A stretch of DNA of 64,000 nt from contig JAFSCJ010000011.1 in assembly GCA_017436845.1 (NCBI GenBank), positions 1 to 64,000 on the forward strand. Direction: 5' to 3'. The stretch is from Muribaculaceae bacterium (GTDB taxonomy: Bacteria; Bacteroidota; Bacteroidia; Bacteroidales; Muribaculaceae). A program made the translations under genes and the position numbers. The notes beneath the pieces are model-generated. The model worked only from the letters and a program-made list of their open reading frames with translations, was not told the DNA's origin and did not search any database. Within the stretch, counting starts at the first letter, position 1. Every line of letters starts with the position of its first letter. This document shows positions 43,450 through 51,657 of this stretch, piece after piece.

Positions 43450-44337
43450 ATGAGAATAAAATTTAAATATATATTTCTTGTGTTATCTTCCATTATGGCA
43501 ATTGCTTGTGGAGGAAATCTTTCTCAAAAACCGGTTGTAACTGTTAGCTTGCAACCGCAGAAATATTTTTTGGAAAAAATTGTTGGAGATAAAATAGAGG
43601 TAAAGTGCCTGCTTGCTTCAGGAGGGAATCCTGAGACATATGAGCCAAGTTTGACTCATTTACTAAATCTTGAAAATAGTAAGGCTTATTTTATGATAGG
43701 TCATTTAGGATTTGAAACAGCGATAATAGAGCGGGTGAAAAACAATAATCCTGATTTGAAAATATATAATAATTCAGAAGGGATTGATTTGCTCATGGGT
43801 ACTCATGGAGGATGTTCTCATCACAATCATGCGTCGGGACATCACAGCCATCGACACGATATCGATCCACACACTTGGAGTTCGGTTAGAAATGCTCGTA
43901 TTATAGCAAAGAACATGTGTGATGCAATGATTGAAATTGATAAAAAGAATGCCCAATATTATACTGAAAATTACAAGCATTTTATTTCTGAACTTGACTC
44001 ATTGGATGCACGATTGATGTCTATGCTTGCTCCTAAAAAAGGAACGGCATTCCTTGTATGGCATCCATCTTTGAGCTATTTTGCGCGAGATTATGGTCTA
44101 TCGCAGATAAGTGTAGGACAAGAAGGAAAAGAAACGTCAGTACAGCAATTGCAGGCTAAGATAGATGAGGCAAAAGCTCATAGTGCAAATGTGTTCTTTT
44201 ATCAAAAAGAGTTTGATAATCGTCAAGCTGAGGTCGTTAATGGACAAATTGGTGCAGAGATGGTAATAATAAATCCGTTGAATTATCAATGGAATCACGA
44301 AATGTTGATCATAGCTGATGCGATTGCTTCAAAGTAA
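43450..44337 (+). CDS. znuA: Zinc-type ABC transporter substrate-binding lipoprotein
   Basis: This 295-residue protein of the cluster A-I (ZnuA/TroA) family has a lipobox IMAIAC with Cys20. The metal site is suggested by His85 (IGHLGFE), His141 (DPHTWSS), the WHPSLSYFARDYGL His and a C-terminal acidic residue. Between them is a His-rich loop (about 119-137) with nine His, typical of zinc-specific members. It delivers metal to an inner-membrane ABC permease. The ATPase gene follows after 1 nt, but no permease gene is present. A TAACTTTG box (43407-43414) lies in the end of the preceding gene. Confidence 0.87.
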   Translation: MRIKFKYIFLVLSSIMAIACGGNLSQKPVVTVSLQPQKYFLEKIVGDKIEVKCLLASGGNPETYEPSLTHLLNLENSKAYFMIGHLGFETAIIERVKNNNPDLKIYNNSEGIDLLMGTHGGCSHHNHASGHHSHRHDIDPHTWSSVRNARIIAKNMCDAMIEIDKKNAQYYTENYKHFISELDSLDARLMSMLAPKKGTAFLVWHPSLSYFARDYGLSQISVGQEGKETSVQQLQAKIDEAKAHSANVFFYQKEFDNRQAEVVNGQIGAEMVIINPLNYQWNHEMLIIADAIASK

Positions 44338-44338
44338 A

Positions 44339-45007
44339 ATGATTGAGTTAAACCATGTGTGGATGCAATGGGATAATCGCATTGCATTGCGAGACGTGTC
44401 GCTCTCTGTTGATGAGGGGGATTTCCTTGCTATAACGGGTCCTAATGGAGGAGGTAAGACAACGTTGTTGCGTATTATATTGAAATTATTGACTCCAACG
44501 CAAGGTGACGTGTTGTTTCGTAGTGGAGGGAATATTGTAAAGGATTTGCCCATAGGATATCTTCCTCAAAAGAATATGATTGATCAACGTTTTCCAATCA
44601 GTGTAGAAGAGGTTGTTTCGTCGGGGTTGATAGGCGAAAAATTGCACAAAGATGAAAAAAGAGCACGAGTCGAGGACATAATATCATTAGTGGGATTAAA
44701 AGAACATGCTCATCGTTCAATAGGGAATTTGTCAGGAGGACAGTTGCAACGAGCATTGCTTGGACGTGCTATAATTTCAAAGCCTCAAGTTCTTGTTTTA
44801 GATGAGCCATTGAGTTATGTGGATAAGCGTTTTGAAGGGAAAATATATGAAATTGTGGCAGAATTAGCAAAACAAACAACTATCTTGCTAGTTTCTCACG
44901 AAATGTCTCAAATCTCGACAATGGCAAACAGACACATAATTGTTGACCAACAACTACATGAGTGTCATGCGACGCATCATTATATCCGTACAGAGTGTGA
45001 TAAATAA
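44339..45007 (+). CDS. znuC: Metal-type ABC transporter ATPase
   Basis: With the ATG at 44339 this is 222 residues; an upstream in-frame ATG at 44318 lies inside the previous gene and is less likely. Walker A GPNGGGKTTLLR, the signature LSGGQLQRALLGRA, Walker B VLVLDEPLSYVD and the switch His in LVSHEMSQ are all present. It fits the ZnuC/MntB-type ATPases. The missing permease means the partner must be encoded elsewhere or shared. A tRNA-Pro gene follows. Confidence 0.88.
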   Translation: MIELNHVWMQWDNRIALRDVSLSVDEGDFLAITGPNGGGKTTLLRIILKLLTPTQGDVLFRSGGNIVKDLPIGYLPQKNMIDQRFPISVEEVVSSGLIGEKLHKDEKRARVEDIISLVGLKEHAHRSIGNLSGGQLQRALLGRAIISKPQVLVLDEPLSYVDKRFEGKIYEIVAELAKQTTILLVSHEMSQISTMANRHIIVDQQLHECHATHHYIRTECDK

Positions 45008-45035
45008 AAATATTTTGAAGAAAAAAGTAAAATTG

Positions 45036-45067
45036 TTTGCGTATAATAAAAAAACTGATTACCTTTG
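45036..45067 (+). promoter_or_regulatory. Promoter for tRNA-Pro
   Basis: TTTG (45036-45039), 20 nt, then TACCTTTG (45060-45067): a full consensus promoter, about 30 nt before the mature tRNA. Confidence 0.8.
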
Positions 45068-45097
45068 CACCGCAAAAGTCAATAAAGACTACGCAAT

Positions 45098-45172
45098 CGG
45101 GGTGTAGCGCAGGCCGGTTAGCGCACCTGCTTTGGGAGCAGGGGGTCGAAGGTTCGAATCCTTTCACCCCGA
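45098..45172 (+). tRNA. tRNA-Pro (anticodon TGG)
   Basis: Acceptor arms CGGGGTG and CACCCCG pair fully. The D stem is GCGC/GCGC, the anticodon stem CCTGC/GCAGG with loop TTTGGGA (anticodon TGG), and the T arm is GAAGG-TTCGAAT-CCTTT. The discriminator base is A, and CCA is not encoded. Confidence 0.96.
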
Positions 45173-45179
45173 CAAAATG

Positions 45180-45212
45180 AAAAGGCATTGATAAATTTTA
45201 TCGATGCCTTTG
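45180..45212 (+). terminator. Terminator after tRNA-Pro
   Basis: AAAGGCATTGATAA and TTATCGATGCCTTT form a long stem with one T-G pair and a 3-nt loop, followed by TGATATATTT. It lies between the tRNA and the LD-carboxypeptidase start. Confidence 0.7.
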
Positions 45213-45227
45213 ATATATTTATATGTT

Positions 45228-46208
45228 ATGAATAAGATAATATTGTTTATCGCGATGGCATTGATGCCTTATATTGCCATTGCTGAAGATAAGATGGTGA
45301 TGCCACAATTCTTGCAACCGGGAGATACGATTGCTATAATTAGTCCGGCTTCTATACCTCAACGAGAAGATGTCATGGGAGCGTGTGAGGTATTGAAAGA
45401 ATGGGGGTATGTTCCAGTGCTTGGAGAACATGTCCTAACAGAGAATGGCTCTTTTGCTGGGACTATCGAACAGCGACTCGCTGATTTACATTGGGCGCTT
45501 GTTTCTCCTAATGTAAAAGCCATCATGTGTAGTCGTGGAGGGTATGGCTCAATACAGGTTTTGCTTGAAATGCGTAAGGGTTTTTTTGCTGATTATCCTA
45601 AATGGGTAATAGGATATAGTGATATTTCGGCGGTACACGCTGCTATGACAACGGAAGGAGTGATGAGTATTCATGGAAATATGTGTGCTCCGTTGTGCCC
45701 AGAAAATGGAAATGATGCTCGTAGTGTTGCATTGCGCAAGTTGTTAAGTGGTGAACTTCCATATTATAAAGTTGAGAACGACACCCTGAATCGGGTGGGG
45801 ACTGCTACCGGAAAGCTAATAGGCGGAAATATGGCAGTACTGATGGACTTGGCATGTTCACGAATTGATGTGCTGACAAACGAAGATGATTATATCCTTT
45901 TTGTTGAAGATGTTGATGAGTCATTGCAATCATTGAATCGAATGATATACCGCATGAAAGCCGCAGGTATATTTGATAGAATAAAAGGTTTGATTGTAGG
46001 CCGTTTTGCAAATGCTCCTGCGAATAAAGATTTTAATCACATTAATGAGGTTTTTCATAGCGTCATTAAGGATTATGATTTTCCTGTGTGTTATAATTTC
46101 CCCACAGGACACGTTGAAGAAAATTATCCGTTAATAGAAGGAGCTACGGTTACATTGACAGTTGAAGAAGATTATTCAACGCTTGAATTTTTGAATTTCA
46201 AAAAGTGA
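45228..46208 (+). CDS. ldcA: LD-carboxypeptidase (peptidase S66, LdcA-like)
   Basis: The ATG at 45228 gives a 326-residue protein with a signal peptide (MNKIILFIAMALMPYIAIAE); the ATG at 45204 adds eight residues without benefit. S66 features are LQPGDTIAIISPAS, MCSRGGYGSIQVL, the nucleophile Ser in IGYSDISAVHAAM, a Glu in FVEDVDESLQ and the catalytic His in FPTGHVEENYP. The enzyme removes the terminal D-Ala from tetrapeptides during wall recycling. E. coli LdcA is cytoplasmic, whereas this one is exported, which fits peptidoglycan turnover in the periplasm. Confidence 0.88.
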   Translation: MNKIILFIAMALMPYIAIAEDKMVMPQFLQPGDTIAIISPASIPQREDVMGACEVLKEWGYVPVLGEHVLTENGSFAGTIEQRLADLHWALVSPNVKAIMCSRGGYGSIQVLLEMRKGFFADYPKWVIGYSDISAVHAAMTTEGVMSIHGNMCAPLCPENGNDARSVALRKLLSGELPYYKVENDTLNRVGTATGKLIGGNMAVLMDLACSRIDVLTNEDDYILFVEDVDESLQSLNRMIYRMKAAGIFDRIKGLIVGRFANAPANKDFNHINEVFHSVIKDYDFPVCYNFPTGHVEENYPLIEGATVTLTVEEDYSTLEFLNFKK

Positions 46209-46220
46209 ATATAATGGAAT

Positions 46221-46256
46221 AAAAAATACGCGATCCGAGGATCGCGTATTTTTTTG
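46221..46256. terminator. Bidirectional terminator
   Basis: AAAAAATACGCGATC pairs with GATCGCGTATTTTTT around a CGAG loop. It lies between the convergent LD-carboxypeptidase and pRiA4b ORF-3-like genes. Confidence 0.9.
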
Positions 46257-46272
46257 TTATAATTTATTTGTG

Positions 46273-46821
46273 TTATTCCTCAAAATTCATTTCATCAAAA
46301 CCCTCAGCATCAAATTCGTCTTGATTGAATTCGTCAGAGCCATAGAAATCTTCGTCAAGGTCTTCAGCCATTGCAACCGCTTTGGCTTCTGCTTTTGCTT
46401 CATATTCGGCAAAGTCGATTGTTTGTGGAGGAGGAGTTCCCATTGAGCAGGTACATACTGGGTCAATGAGTTTCTTCCCTGTGATTATCTCTTTCAACTC
46501 AATGAAGAATGCACGGTCGGTCATGTAGTCAAATACAAATATCATGCGTTGACCTTCATCTTCAAGGTAGTCGCTGAGGATAGTTTCATCCATCAACCAT
46601 ACATCTTGATCTGAATCAACGTCCATGTCTTCGAGTGTAATCTCTTTCTCTTTTTCCCAATTGTTATCACACAAGAAGAATGAACACATTTGATGCTTGT
46701 CAAAATTTACTGCGTCGCAAATTGCGTTGCGTAAATCGAGGAAAGTCATGTCGGCATCAATTTTAATCTCTCTTTTGAAATTGTCGACTTCGTCTGAAAC
46801 AATGCGAAAATTAAAAACCAT
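46273..46821 (-). CDS. Plasmid pRiA4b ORF-3-like protein with acidic tail
   Basis: This 182-residue protein has an N-terminal region (VFNFRIVSDEVDNFKREI, then TFLDLRNAICDAVNF and SFFLCDNNWEKEKEI) that fits the pRiA4b ORF-3/IS1096-passenger-like family. The last ~35 residues are strongly acidic (Asp/Glu-rich with repeated EFDAEGFDE-like units). It is a soluble cytoplasmic protein with no known activity. The family appears in transposons and plasmids, but here it stands alone in chromosomal context without transposase or repeats, so no mobile element is called. Confidence 0.72.
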   Translation of the reverse strand: MVFNFRIVSDEVDNFKREIKIDADMTFLDLRNAICDAVNFDKHQMCSFFLCDNNWEKEKEITLEDMDVDSDQDVWLMDETILSDYLEDEGQRMIFVFDYMTDRAFFIELKEIITGKKLIDPVCTCSMGTPPPQTIDFAEYEAKAEAKAVAMAEDLDEDFYGSDEFNQDEFDAEGFDEMNFEE

Positions 46822-47017
46822 ATACTATTAAATATTGTAATCGTTGTTATTAAGATTATTCTTTATTATTGATTATAAATTATGATGCGAATATAGTAAT
46901 TTTACTTTAACAAATCTCCAAATTTTTGTGCTAAAAATTCAAAGAAATACGATTTAATATATTTTTTCATCTATCTCTTTGTTGCAGTACACGGAGTGCC
47001 TCTGATAGTCACTAAAT

Positions 47018-47104
47018 TACATACTTTGGCATTCTTTAATCGACACAAAGGTATAATATAATTCCATAAAAACAAAAAATGTATAGACCACAACAAAGTA
47101 TGTA
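47018..47104. repeat. 11-bp inverted repeat flanking a leftward promoter
   Basis: TACATACTTTG (47018-47028) and CAAAGTATGTA (47094-47104) are perfect inverted copies. Between them lies a full - strand promoter (47046-47076). This is the layout of invertible promoters in Bacteroides, but the arms are short and no recombinase gene is nearby. Confidence 0.5.
47046..47076 (-). promoter_or_regulatory. Leftward promoter inside the inverted repeat
   Basis: On the - strand, TTTG (47073-47076), 19 nt, then TACCTTTG (47046-47053). It would give a leader of about 215 nt for the 46273-46821 gene. Confidence 0.65.
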
Positions 47105-47136
47105 GAGTCAACATATGGAAAAAGAAATTTTCTTTT

Positions 47137-47167
47137 TTTGTGGTTTTGGTAATTCTTGCTAACTTTG
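47137..47167 (+). promoter_or_regulatory. Promoter for the TPR-PD40/CstA operon
   Basis: TTTG (47137-47140), 19 nt, then TAACTTTG (47160-47167), a full consensus match 21 nt before the ATG at 47189. Confidence 0.75.
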
Positions 47168-47188
47168 AGTTTTAATATCAAGAAGATT

Positions 47189-48592
47189 ATGAGTCGTCGC
47201 ATTATATTAAGCTTATTATTGATAGTGTTAACTTGTGGGGCGGCAGGGGCTGTTACCTACGAGGAGGCTAAAGATATGTATCGTTCAGGCGATTATGCCG
47301 GAGCGTTGCCTGTGTTTAAGAAACGATTGAAAGATCGCCCTAAAGATGCTGCGTTAAATCATTGGGTGGGCGTGTGTTTGATGTATACAGGAAATCCCGG
47401 TGAGGCAATTCCATATTTGGAATTTGCTCACAAGAAAAAGATTACCGAAGCCCCACGTTATCTTGCCGAGATAGCGTTTATGGACTATCGCGCCGATGAT
47501 GCTGCCGAGTATATGGATGCCTACAAAGAGGCGTTGGAGAAGGATAAGAAAAAAATGTCGGAAGATGTCTCATTCTTAGATGATAAGATAGGAAAGATGC
47601 AAGCGATGCTTGATCGTGTGGAGCAGATTGAAATTATTGATAGCGTGGCTGTTGACGCCGAGACTTTTTTTAAGTTTTACAAATTATCTTCCGAGAGTGG
47701 CTCTGTCAATTCAAGAGATGTCTTGCCTGCCGATTTTGAGGCTGCTCCACTGACAACTGTATATATGCCTGAGAGCAAAAATACAATGATGTGGGCAATG
47801 CCCGACGAGAATGATAATTATGTGTTGGTTGGCTCAAGCCGTCTATCTGACGGAAAATGGGAGAAACCGCACCGTTTGGGCGATAATCTGAATGATGGTG
47901 GTGATGCCAACTATCCTTTTTTGTTGAGCGATGGCATAACAATGTATTTTGCCAACGATGGCGAAAATTCATTGGGAGGATATGATATATTTATTTCGCG
48001 CAAAGATGAAAATGAGTTTTTGCAACCACAAAATATAGGTATGCCCTATAATTCACCTTATAACGACTATATGTTTGCTATCGATGAGTTTACCGGTGTA
48101 GGCTGGTGGGCTACTGATAGAGGTCGAGATGATGGTATGGTAACAATCTATAAGTTTATCCCCAAGGAGATGCGTGAGAACTATTCGGTTGATGAGCCCA
48201 ATTTGCGTAATTTTGCAAAGATAACTTCTTATCGTGATACATGGACCGAGGGGGTTGATTATTCCGATAAACTTGCTGAAATCGAGGCTATTGGCACAAT
48301 TAAGAAAGTAAAAAAATCCGACTTTGAATTTGAAATACCCGGTAGAGGGATATATAAGACTTGGGATGAATTCCAAAATCCGGTGGCACGCGAGGCAATG
48401 GAAGGGTATCTTGATGCTCGCAACAAGCAAGAGGCTGACAAAAAAAGACTTGAAGAGTTACGTCGTCAATATGCGTTGGGGGGTATTGATCATAGTGATG
48501 AGATTCTCTCCCTTGAAAAGAATATAAGAATCATGAGAGACAGATTGATAAAGATGTCAAACAGAGTAATAGAATTAGAGTTAAATAAATAG
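47189..48592 (+). CDS. Exported TPR and PD40 beta-propeller protein
   Basis: The ATG at 47189 gives 467 residues with a signal peptide (MSRRIILSLLLIVLTCGAAG); the TTG at 47156 is rejected because it lies before the -7 promoter box. Residues about 22-130 hold TPR-like helices (YEEAKDMYRSGDYAGALPVF, then YTGNPGEAIPYLEFAHK). Residues about 190-330 hold PD40 blades (LLSDGITMYFANDGENSLGG then YDIF). The C-terminus (about 400-467) is a charged coiled coil with RLEELRRQYALG. The TPR+PD40 combination resembles PorE-like periplasmic proteins, but the OmpA domain is missing. It begins an operon with cstA; the role is unknown. Confidence 0.78.
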   Translation: MSRRIILSLLLIVLTCGAAGAVTYEEAKDMYRSGDYAGALPVFKKRLKDRPKDAALNHWVGVCLMYTGNPGEAIPYLEFAHKKKITEAPRYLAEIAFMDYRADDAAEYMDAYKEALEKDKKKMSEDVSFLDDKIGKMQAMLDRVEQIEIIDSVAVDAETFFKFYKLSSESGSVNSRDVLPADFEAAPLTTVYMPESKNTMMWAMPDENDNYVLVGSSRLSDGKWEKPHRLGDNLNDGGDANYPFLLSDGITMYFANDGENSLGGYDIFISRKDENEFLQPQNIGMPYNSPYNDYMFAIDEFTGVGWWATDRGRDDGMVTIYKFIPKEMRENYSVDEPNLRNFAKITSYRDTWTEGVDYSDKLAEIEAIGTIKKVKKSDFEFEIPGRGIYKTWDEFQNPVAREAMEGYLDARNKQEADKKRLEELRRQYALGGIDHSDEILSLEKNIRIMRDRLIKMSNRVIELELNK

Positions 48593-48596
48593 GTAT

Positions 48597-50048
48597 ATGG
48601 TTGCGTTTTTGATAGCCCTTGCAGTGTTAGTGGGTGGATATTTTGTTTATGGTTATGTTGTAGAGAAGATATTTGGTGTAGATAAAAATCGTGCAATGCC
48701 GGCATACACGATGCGCGACAATGTCGATTATATGCCTATGTCCACATGGAAGGTGTTTTTAATTCAGTTCTTGAATATTGCCGGACTTGGCCCTATCTTT
48801 GGAGCAATAATGGGTGTGATGTTTGGTCCTGCCGCATTTATTTGGATTGTAGTTGGAACAATATTTGCGGGAGCTGTCCATGATTTTATATCAGGAGCAG
48901 TTTCAATCAGAGCCAATGGCGCATCTTTACCTGAAGTTGTTGGAAATGAATTGGGTGTAGGCATAAAACTAGTGATGCGAGTGTTCTCGCTTGTGCTGAT
49001 GATATTGGTGGGTGCTGTGTTTGTGAGCCAGCCTGCTGATTTGATTGCCGGAATGACACCAGAAGCACTTGATCGTATATTTTGGGTAGTTGTAATATTT
49101 GTCTATTATATGCTTGCAACGGTATTGCCTATTGATAAGTTGATAGGTAACTTGTATCCTTTGTTTGGATTTGCGTTGTTGTTTATGGCTGTTGGGATAC
49201 TTGGGGTGCTGTTGTTTGGCGATTTATCAATTCCCGATGGTTTTAGTGATGGATTGGCAAGTCGTCATCCAAAGGAATTACCTATTTTCCCAATGATGTT
49301 TGTCTCAATTGCGTGTGGCGCAATTTCGGGATTTCATGCGACGCAATCTCCCATGATGGCTCGTTGCTTGAAAAATGAAAAACTCGCGCGACCTGTATTT
49401 TATGGGGCAATGGTGGCAGAAGGCATTGTGGCGTTGATATGGGCGGCTGCTGCGATTGCATTTACAGGAGGGTATGAAGGATTGACTCAATATATGGCTG
49501 AACACAATAATAGTGCAGGAGCGTTGGTAAACGACTTGTCAATATCATGGTTAGGTACATTTGGAGGTGTCCTTGCATTGCTTGGTGTTGTTGCAGCTCC
49601 GATTACGTCGGGAGACACTGCGTTGAGAAGTGCGCGTCTCATTGCTGCCGACTTTTTGCATATTGATCAGTCTAAAGTGGTGAAACGTTTGCTCGTTTCA
49701 ATACCCATTTTTGTTGCAACTTTCTGTATTATGTTGATTGATTTCAGTGTGTTATGGAGATATTTTGCATGGTGTAACCAGACACTTGCTGTGTTTACAC
49801 TATGGGCAGTAACAGTGTATCTTGCGCGTAAGAAGAAATTATATATCATAACGCTCATTCCTGCAATGTTTATGACTGCAGTGAGCGTGTCATATATTCT
49901 ATTTGCGCCCAACCCTGAGGGCTTTGGAGTGGACTATGGCATCTCTGTGAGCTGTGGATGGTTGGTCGCTGTTATATTGTATGTCGTATTCAAGTATTAT
50001 ATGCACCGCATTAATTCCGGAAAATTAAAAAGAGAATTTGAATACTAA
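48597..50048 (+). CDS. cstA: CstA-family transporter (carbon starvation protein)
   Basis: This 483-residue membrane protein has about 12-13 hydrophobic segments. CstA signatures are MPTSTWK-like (YMPMSTWKVFLIQFLNIAG), then GPIFGAIMGVMFG, HDFISGAVSIRANGASLPE and SGFHATQSPMMARCL. Members carry peptides or pyruvate into the cell. It is shorter than E. coli CstA (~700) because the C-terminal extension is absent, as in many Bacteroidetes forms. It is 4 nt after the TPR-PD40 gene, and its stop overlaps the start of the next gene (TAATG at 50046-50050). Confidence 0.9.
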   Translation: MVAFLIALAVLVGGYFVYGYVVEKIFGVDKNRAMPAYTMRDNVDYMPMSTWKVFLIQFLNIAGLGPIFGAIMGVMFGPAAFIWIVVGTIFAGAVHDFISGAVSIRANGASLPEVVGNELGVGIKLVMRVFSLVLMILVGAVFVSQPADLIAGMTPEALDRIFWVVVIFVYYMLATVLPIDKLIGNLYPLFGFALLFMAVGILGVLLFGDLSIPDGFSDGLASRHPKELPIFPMMFVSIACGAISGFHATQSPMMARCLKNEKLARPVFYGAMVAEGIVALIWAAAAIAFTGGYEGLTQYMAEHNNSAGALVNDLSISWLGTFGGVLALLGVVAAPITSGDTALRSARLIAADFLHIDQSKVVKRLLVSIPIFVATFCIMLIDFSVLWRYFAWCNQTLAVFTLWAVTVYLARKKKLYIITLIPAMFMTAVSVSYILFAPNPEGFGVDYGISVSCGWLVAVILYVVFKYYMHRINSGKLKREFEY

Positions 50049-50848
50049 TGGATATTCTGAAGGAGATAGCAGGTAGCAGATTATATAATTTCCATTCGCA
50101 CACACAGTTTTGTGATGGTCGTGCGGAGATGGAGGCGTTTGTGAAATCGGCAATTGAAATGGGATTTACCCATTATGGTTTTTCTCCTCATTCACCACTG
50201 CCCATTCTCTCTACATGCAACATGAAGCATGAGAATGTCTCTAAATATTTTGATGAATTCAATCGACTAAAAACAAAATATGGCGATAGAGTCAAGTTAT
50301 ATGTGTCAATGGAAATTGATTATCTTGGAGAGGAATGGGGACCATCCAACGCCTATTTTGACACTATACCATTGGATTATCGTATAGGTTCCATTCATTT
50401 TATTCCATCAGATTTTGGGTATATCGATGTTGATGGCAGTGCCGATAACTTTAAAATCAAGATGGAGAAATATTTTTATAAAGATATTCGCCATGTGGTT
50501 GAAACATTTTATTGCCAATCGACAAAGATGCTTGAGGCAGGAGGATTTGATATTATAGGACACTTCGACAAGATAGGCCATAACGCCGGTCATTATAAAG
50601 AGGGGATAGAGAAAGAGGCGTGGTATCGCAAATTGGTCTATGATTTGATGGATTTGATTATTGAAAAGGGGGTTGTGGTGGAAATAAACACTAAAGCGTG
50701 GCTTGATCATCATCGATTGTTCCCTAACGTGGAGTGGTTGCCTTATTTAAAGGAAAAAGGAGTGCCTATAATTGTAAATAGTGATGCTCATTTTCCCCAT
50801 TTGATTAATGCTTCACGTGATATCGCATTTGCTGAACTTGCAAAATAG
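50048..50848 (+). CDS. PHP-domain phosphatase (HisJ-like histidinol-phosphatase)
   Basis: This 266-residue protein has the PHP motifs NFHSHTQFCDGRAEMEAF (metal ligands His), FSPHSPLP, a ME(I)DY acid pair, GSIHFI and the C-terminal VNSDAHFP. It fits HisJ/HisK histidinol-phosphate phosphatases, but other phosphoesters are possible because no histidine genes are near. Its start overlaps the cstA stop by 1 nt, showing translational coupling. Confidence 0.83.
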   Translation: MDILKEIAGSRLYNFHSHTQFCDGRAEMEAFVKSAIEMGFTHYGFSPHSPLPILSTCNMKHENVSKYFDEFNRLKTKYGDRVKLYVSMEIDYLGEEWGPSNAYFDTIPLDYRIGSIHFIPSDFGYIDVDGSADNFKIKMEKYFYKDIRHVVETFYCQSTKMLEAGGFDIIGHFDKIGHNAGHYKEGIEKEAWYRKLVYDLMDLIIEKGVVVEINTKAWLDHHRLFPNVEWLPYLKEKGVPIIVNSDAHFPHLINASRDIAFAELAK

Positions 50849-50850
50849 AT

Positions 50851-51357
50851 ATGCATTATATTTCAAAATATAACTCCCCGTTTGGTGAGATAACAATAGC
50901 GAGTGATGGGGATTGTGTAATCGGGTTGTGGTTTGAAGGACAGAAATATTTTGCGGCTACACTTAATGAAAATTGTTCTGAAAAAGAGTTGCCGATATTC
51001 CACAATATAAAGATGTGGCTTGACGATTATTTTGCAGGCAAAAATTCTCCGATGAACGAGCAAATCAGTCTAAAAGGAAGCCCATTTCAGCAGGCTGTTT
51101 GGCGAGTGCTGCAACGGATACCTTATGGGCATATGATGACCTATGGTGAGGTAGCAAATGTAGTGGCAAAAGAGTTGGGTAAGAGGTGGATGTCGGCACA
51201 GGCAGTGGGTAATGCAGTAGGTCATAATCCCATTAGTATTGTTGTCCCTTGTCATCGAGTAGTAGGTAGTAATGGGAAAATGGTAGGTTATGCAGGGGGA
51301 ATAGAACGAAAAATCGGATTGCTCAAATTAGAACAATCCGATTTATTAGAGAAATGA
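50851..51357 (+). CDS. ogt: Methylated-DNA--protein-cysteine methyltransferase
   Basis: This 168-residue protein repairs O6-alkylguanine by transferring the alkyl group to its own cysteine. The active-site motif IVVPCHRVVGSNGKMVGYAGG is near residues 130-150, preceded by FQQAVWRVLQRIPYGHMMTY and AQAVGNAVGHNP (recognition helix and Asn hinge). The length is usual for Ogt. It starts 2 nt after the PHP gene and ends the 47189-51357 run; the next gene is convergent. Confidence 0.94.
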   Translation: MHYISKYNSPFGEITIASDGDCVIGLWFEGQKYFAATLNENCSEKELPIFHNIKMWLDDYFAGKNSPMNEQISLKGSPFQQAVWRVLQRIPYGHMMTYGEVANVVAKELGKRWMSAQAVGNAVGHNPISIVVPCHRVVGSNGKMVGYAGGIERKIGLLKLEQSDLLEK

Positions 51358-51369
51358 AGTTTTATAATT

Positions 51370-51657
51370 TTAAGTGAGTTTTAAGTAAGATTTAAGGGTA
51401 TTCACATATTCTTCAAATGCCTTTTCTCCTAATGTTGTGATTCGACATGTTGTGCGAGTCTTTTTCCCTACAAAGCTTTTCTCAACAGTTATATAACCCG
51501 CTGATAATAATTTGTCTATCTGTACGCTCAAATTGCCTGCTGTCGCATTGGTTTGTCCTTTGAGAAAGACAAAGTCAGCTTCTTCAACGCTCATCAAAAT
51601 TGAAATTATGGCCAATCGCAATTGAGAGTGGAGTATAGGATTTAATTCTTTCAACAT
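51370..51657 (-). CDS. Winged-helix transcriptional regulator (MarR/PadR-like, small)
   Basis: This 95-residue protein is one winged helix: LHSQLRLAIISILMSVEEAD, then ATAGNLSVQIDKLLSAGYI (recognition helix) and the wing VEKSFVGKKTRTTCRIT, with a C-terminal helix for dimer formation. This DUF-type 'transcriptional regulator' is common next to a small membrane protein in Bacteroidetes. Its start overlaps the end of the membrane-protein gene by 7 nt, so the two are co-translated. Two palindromes upstream of the operon are good candidates for its operator. Confidence 0.83.
   Translation of the reverse strand: MLKELNPILHSQLRLAIISILMSVEEADFVFLKGQTNATAGNLSVQIDKLLSAGYITVEKSFVGKKTRTTCRITTLGEKAFEEYVNTLKSYLKLT

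Larger units (their letters stand above)
46822..47188. other. 367-bp intergenic region with divergent promoters and an inverted repeat
   Basis: This gene-free stretch separates the - strand pRiA4b ORF-3-like gene and the + strand TPR-PD40 gene. It contains one full promoter for each direction and an 11-bp inverted repeat that brackets the leftward promoter. A possible stem (GAGTGCC/GGCATTC, 46994-47033) lies in the leader of the leftward transcript. I see no credible coding frame. Confidence 0.6.

Noticed and set aside
45098..45172. tRNA-Pro as an integration site for a mobile element
   Set aside because: No integrase and no repeat of the tRNA 3' end was noticed on either side.
46273..46821. 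Mobile element because the product resembles pRiA4b ORF-3/IS1096 passenger proteins
   Set aside because: No transposase, terminal repeats or target duplication is present; the gene lies between ordinary chromosomal genes.
47017..47202. 61-residue - strand frame before the TPR-PD40 gene
   Set aside because: Overlaps promoters in both directions and has low-complexity AT-rich content without a family match.
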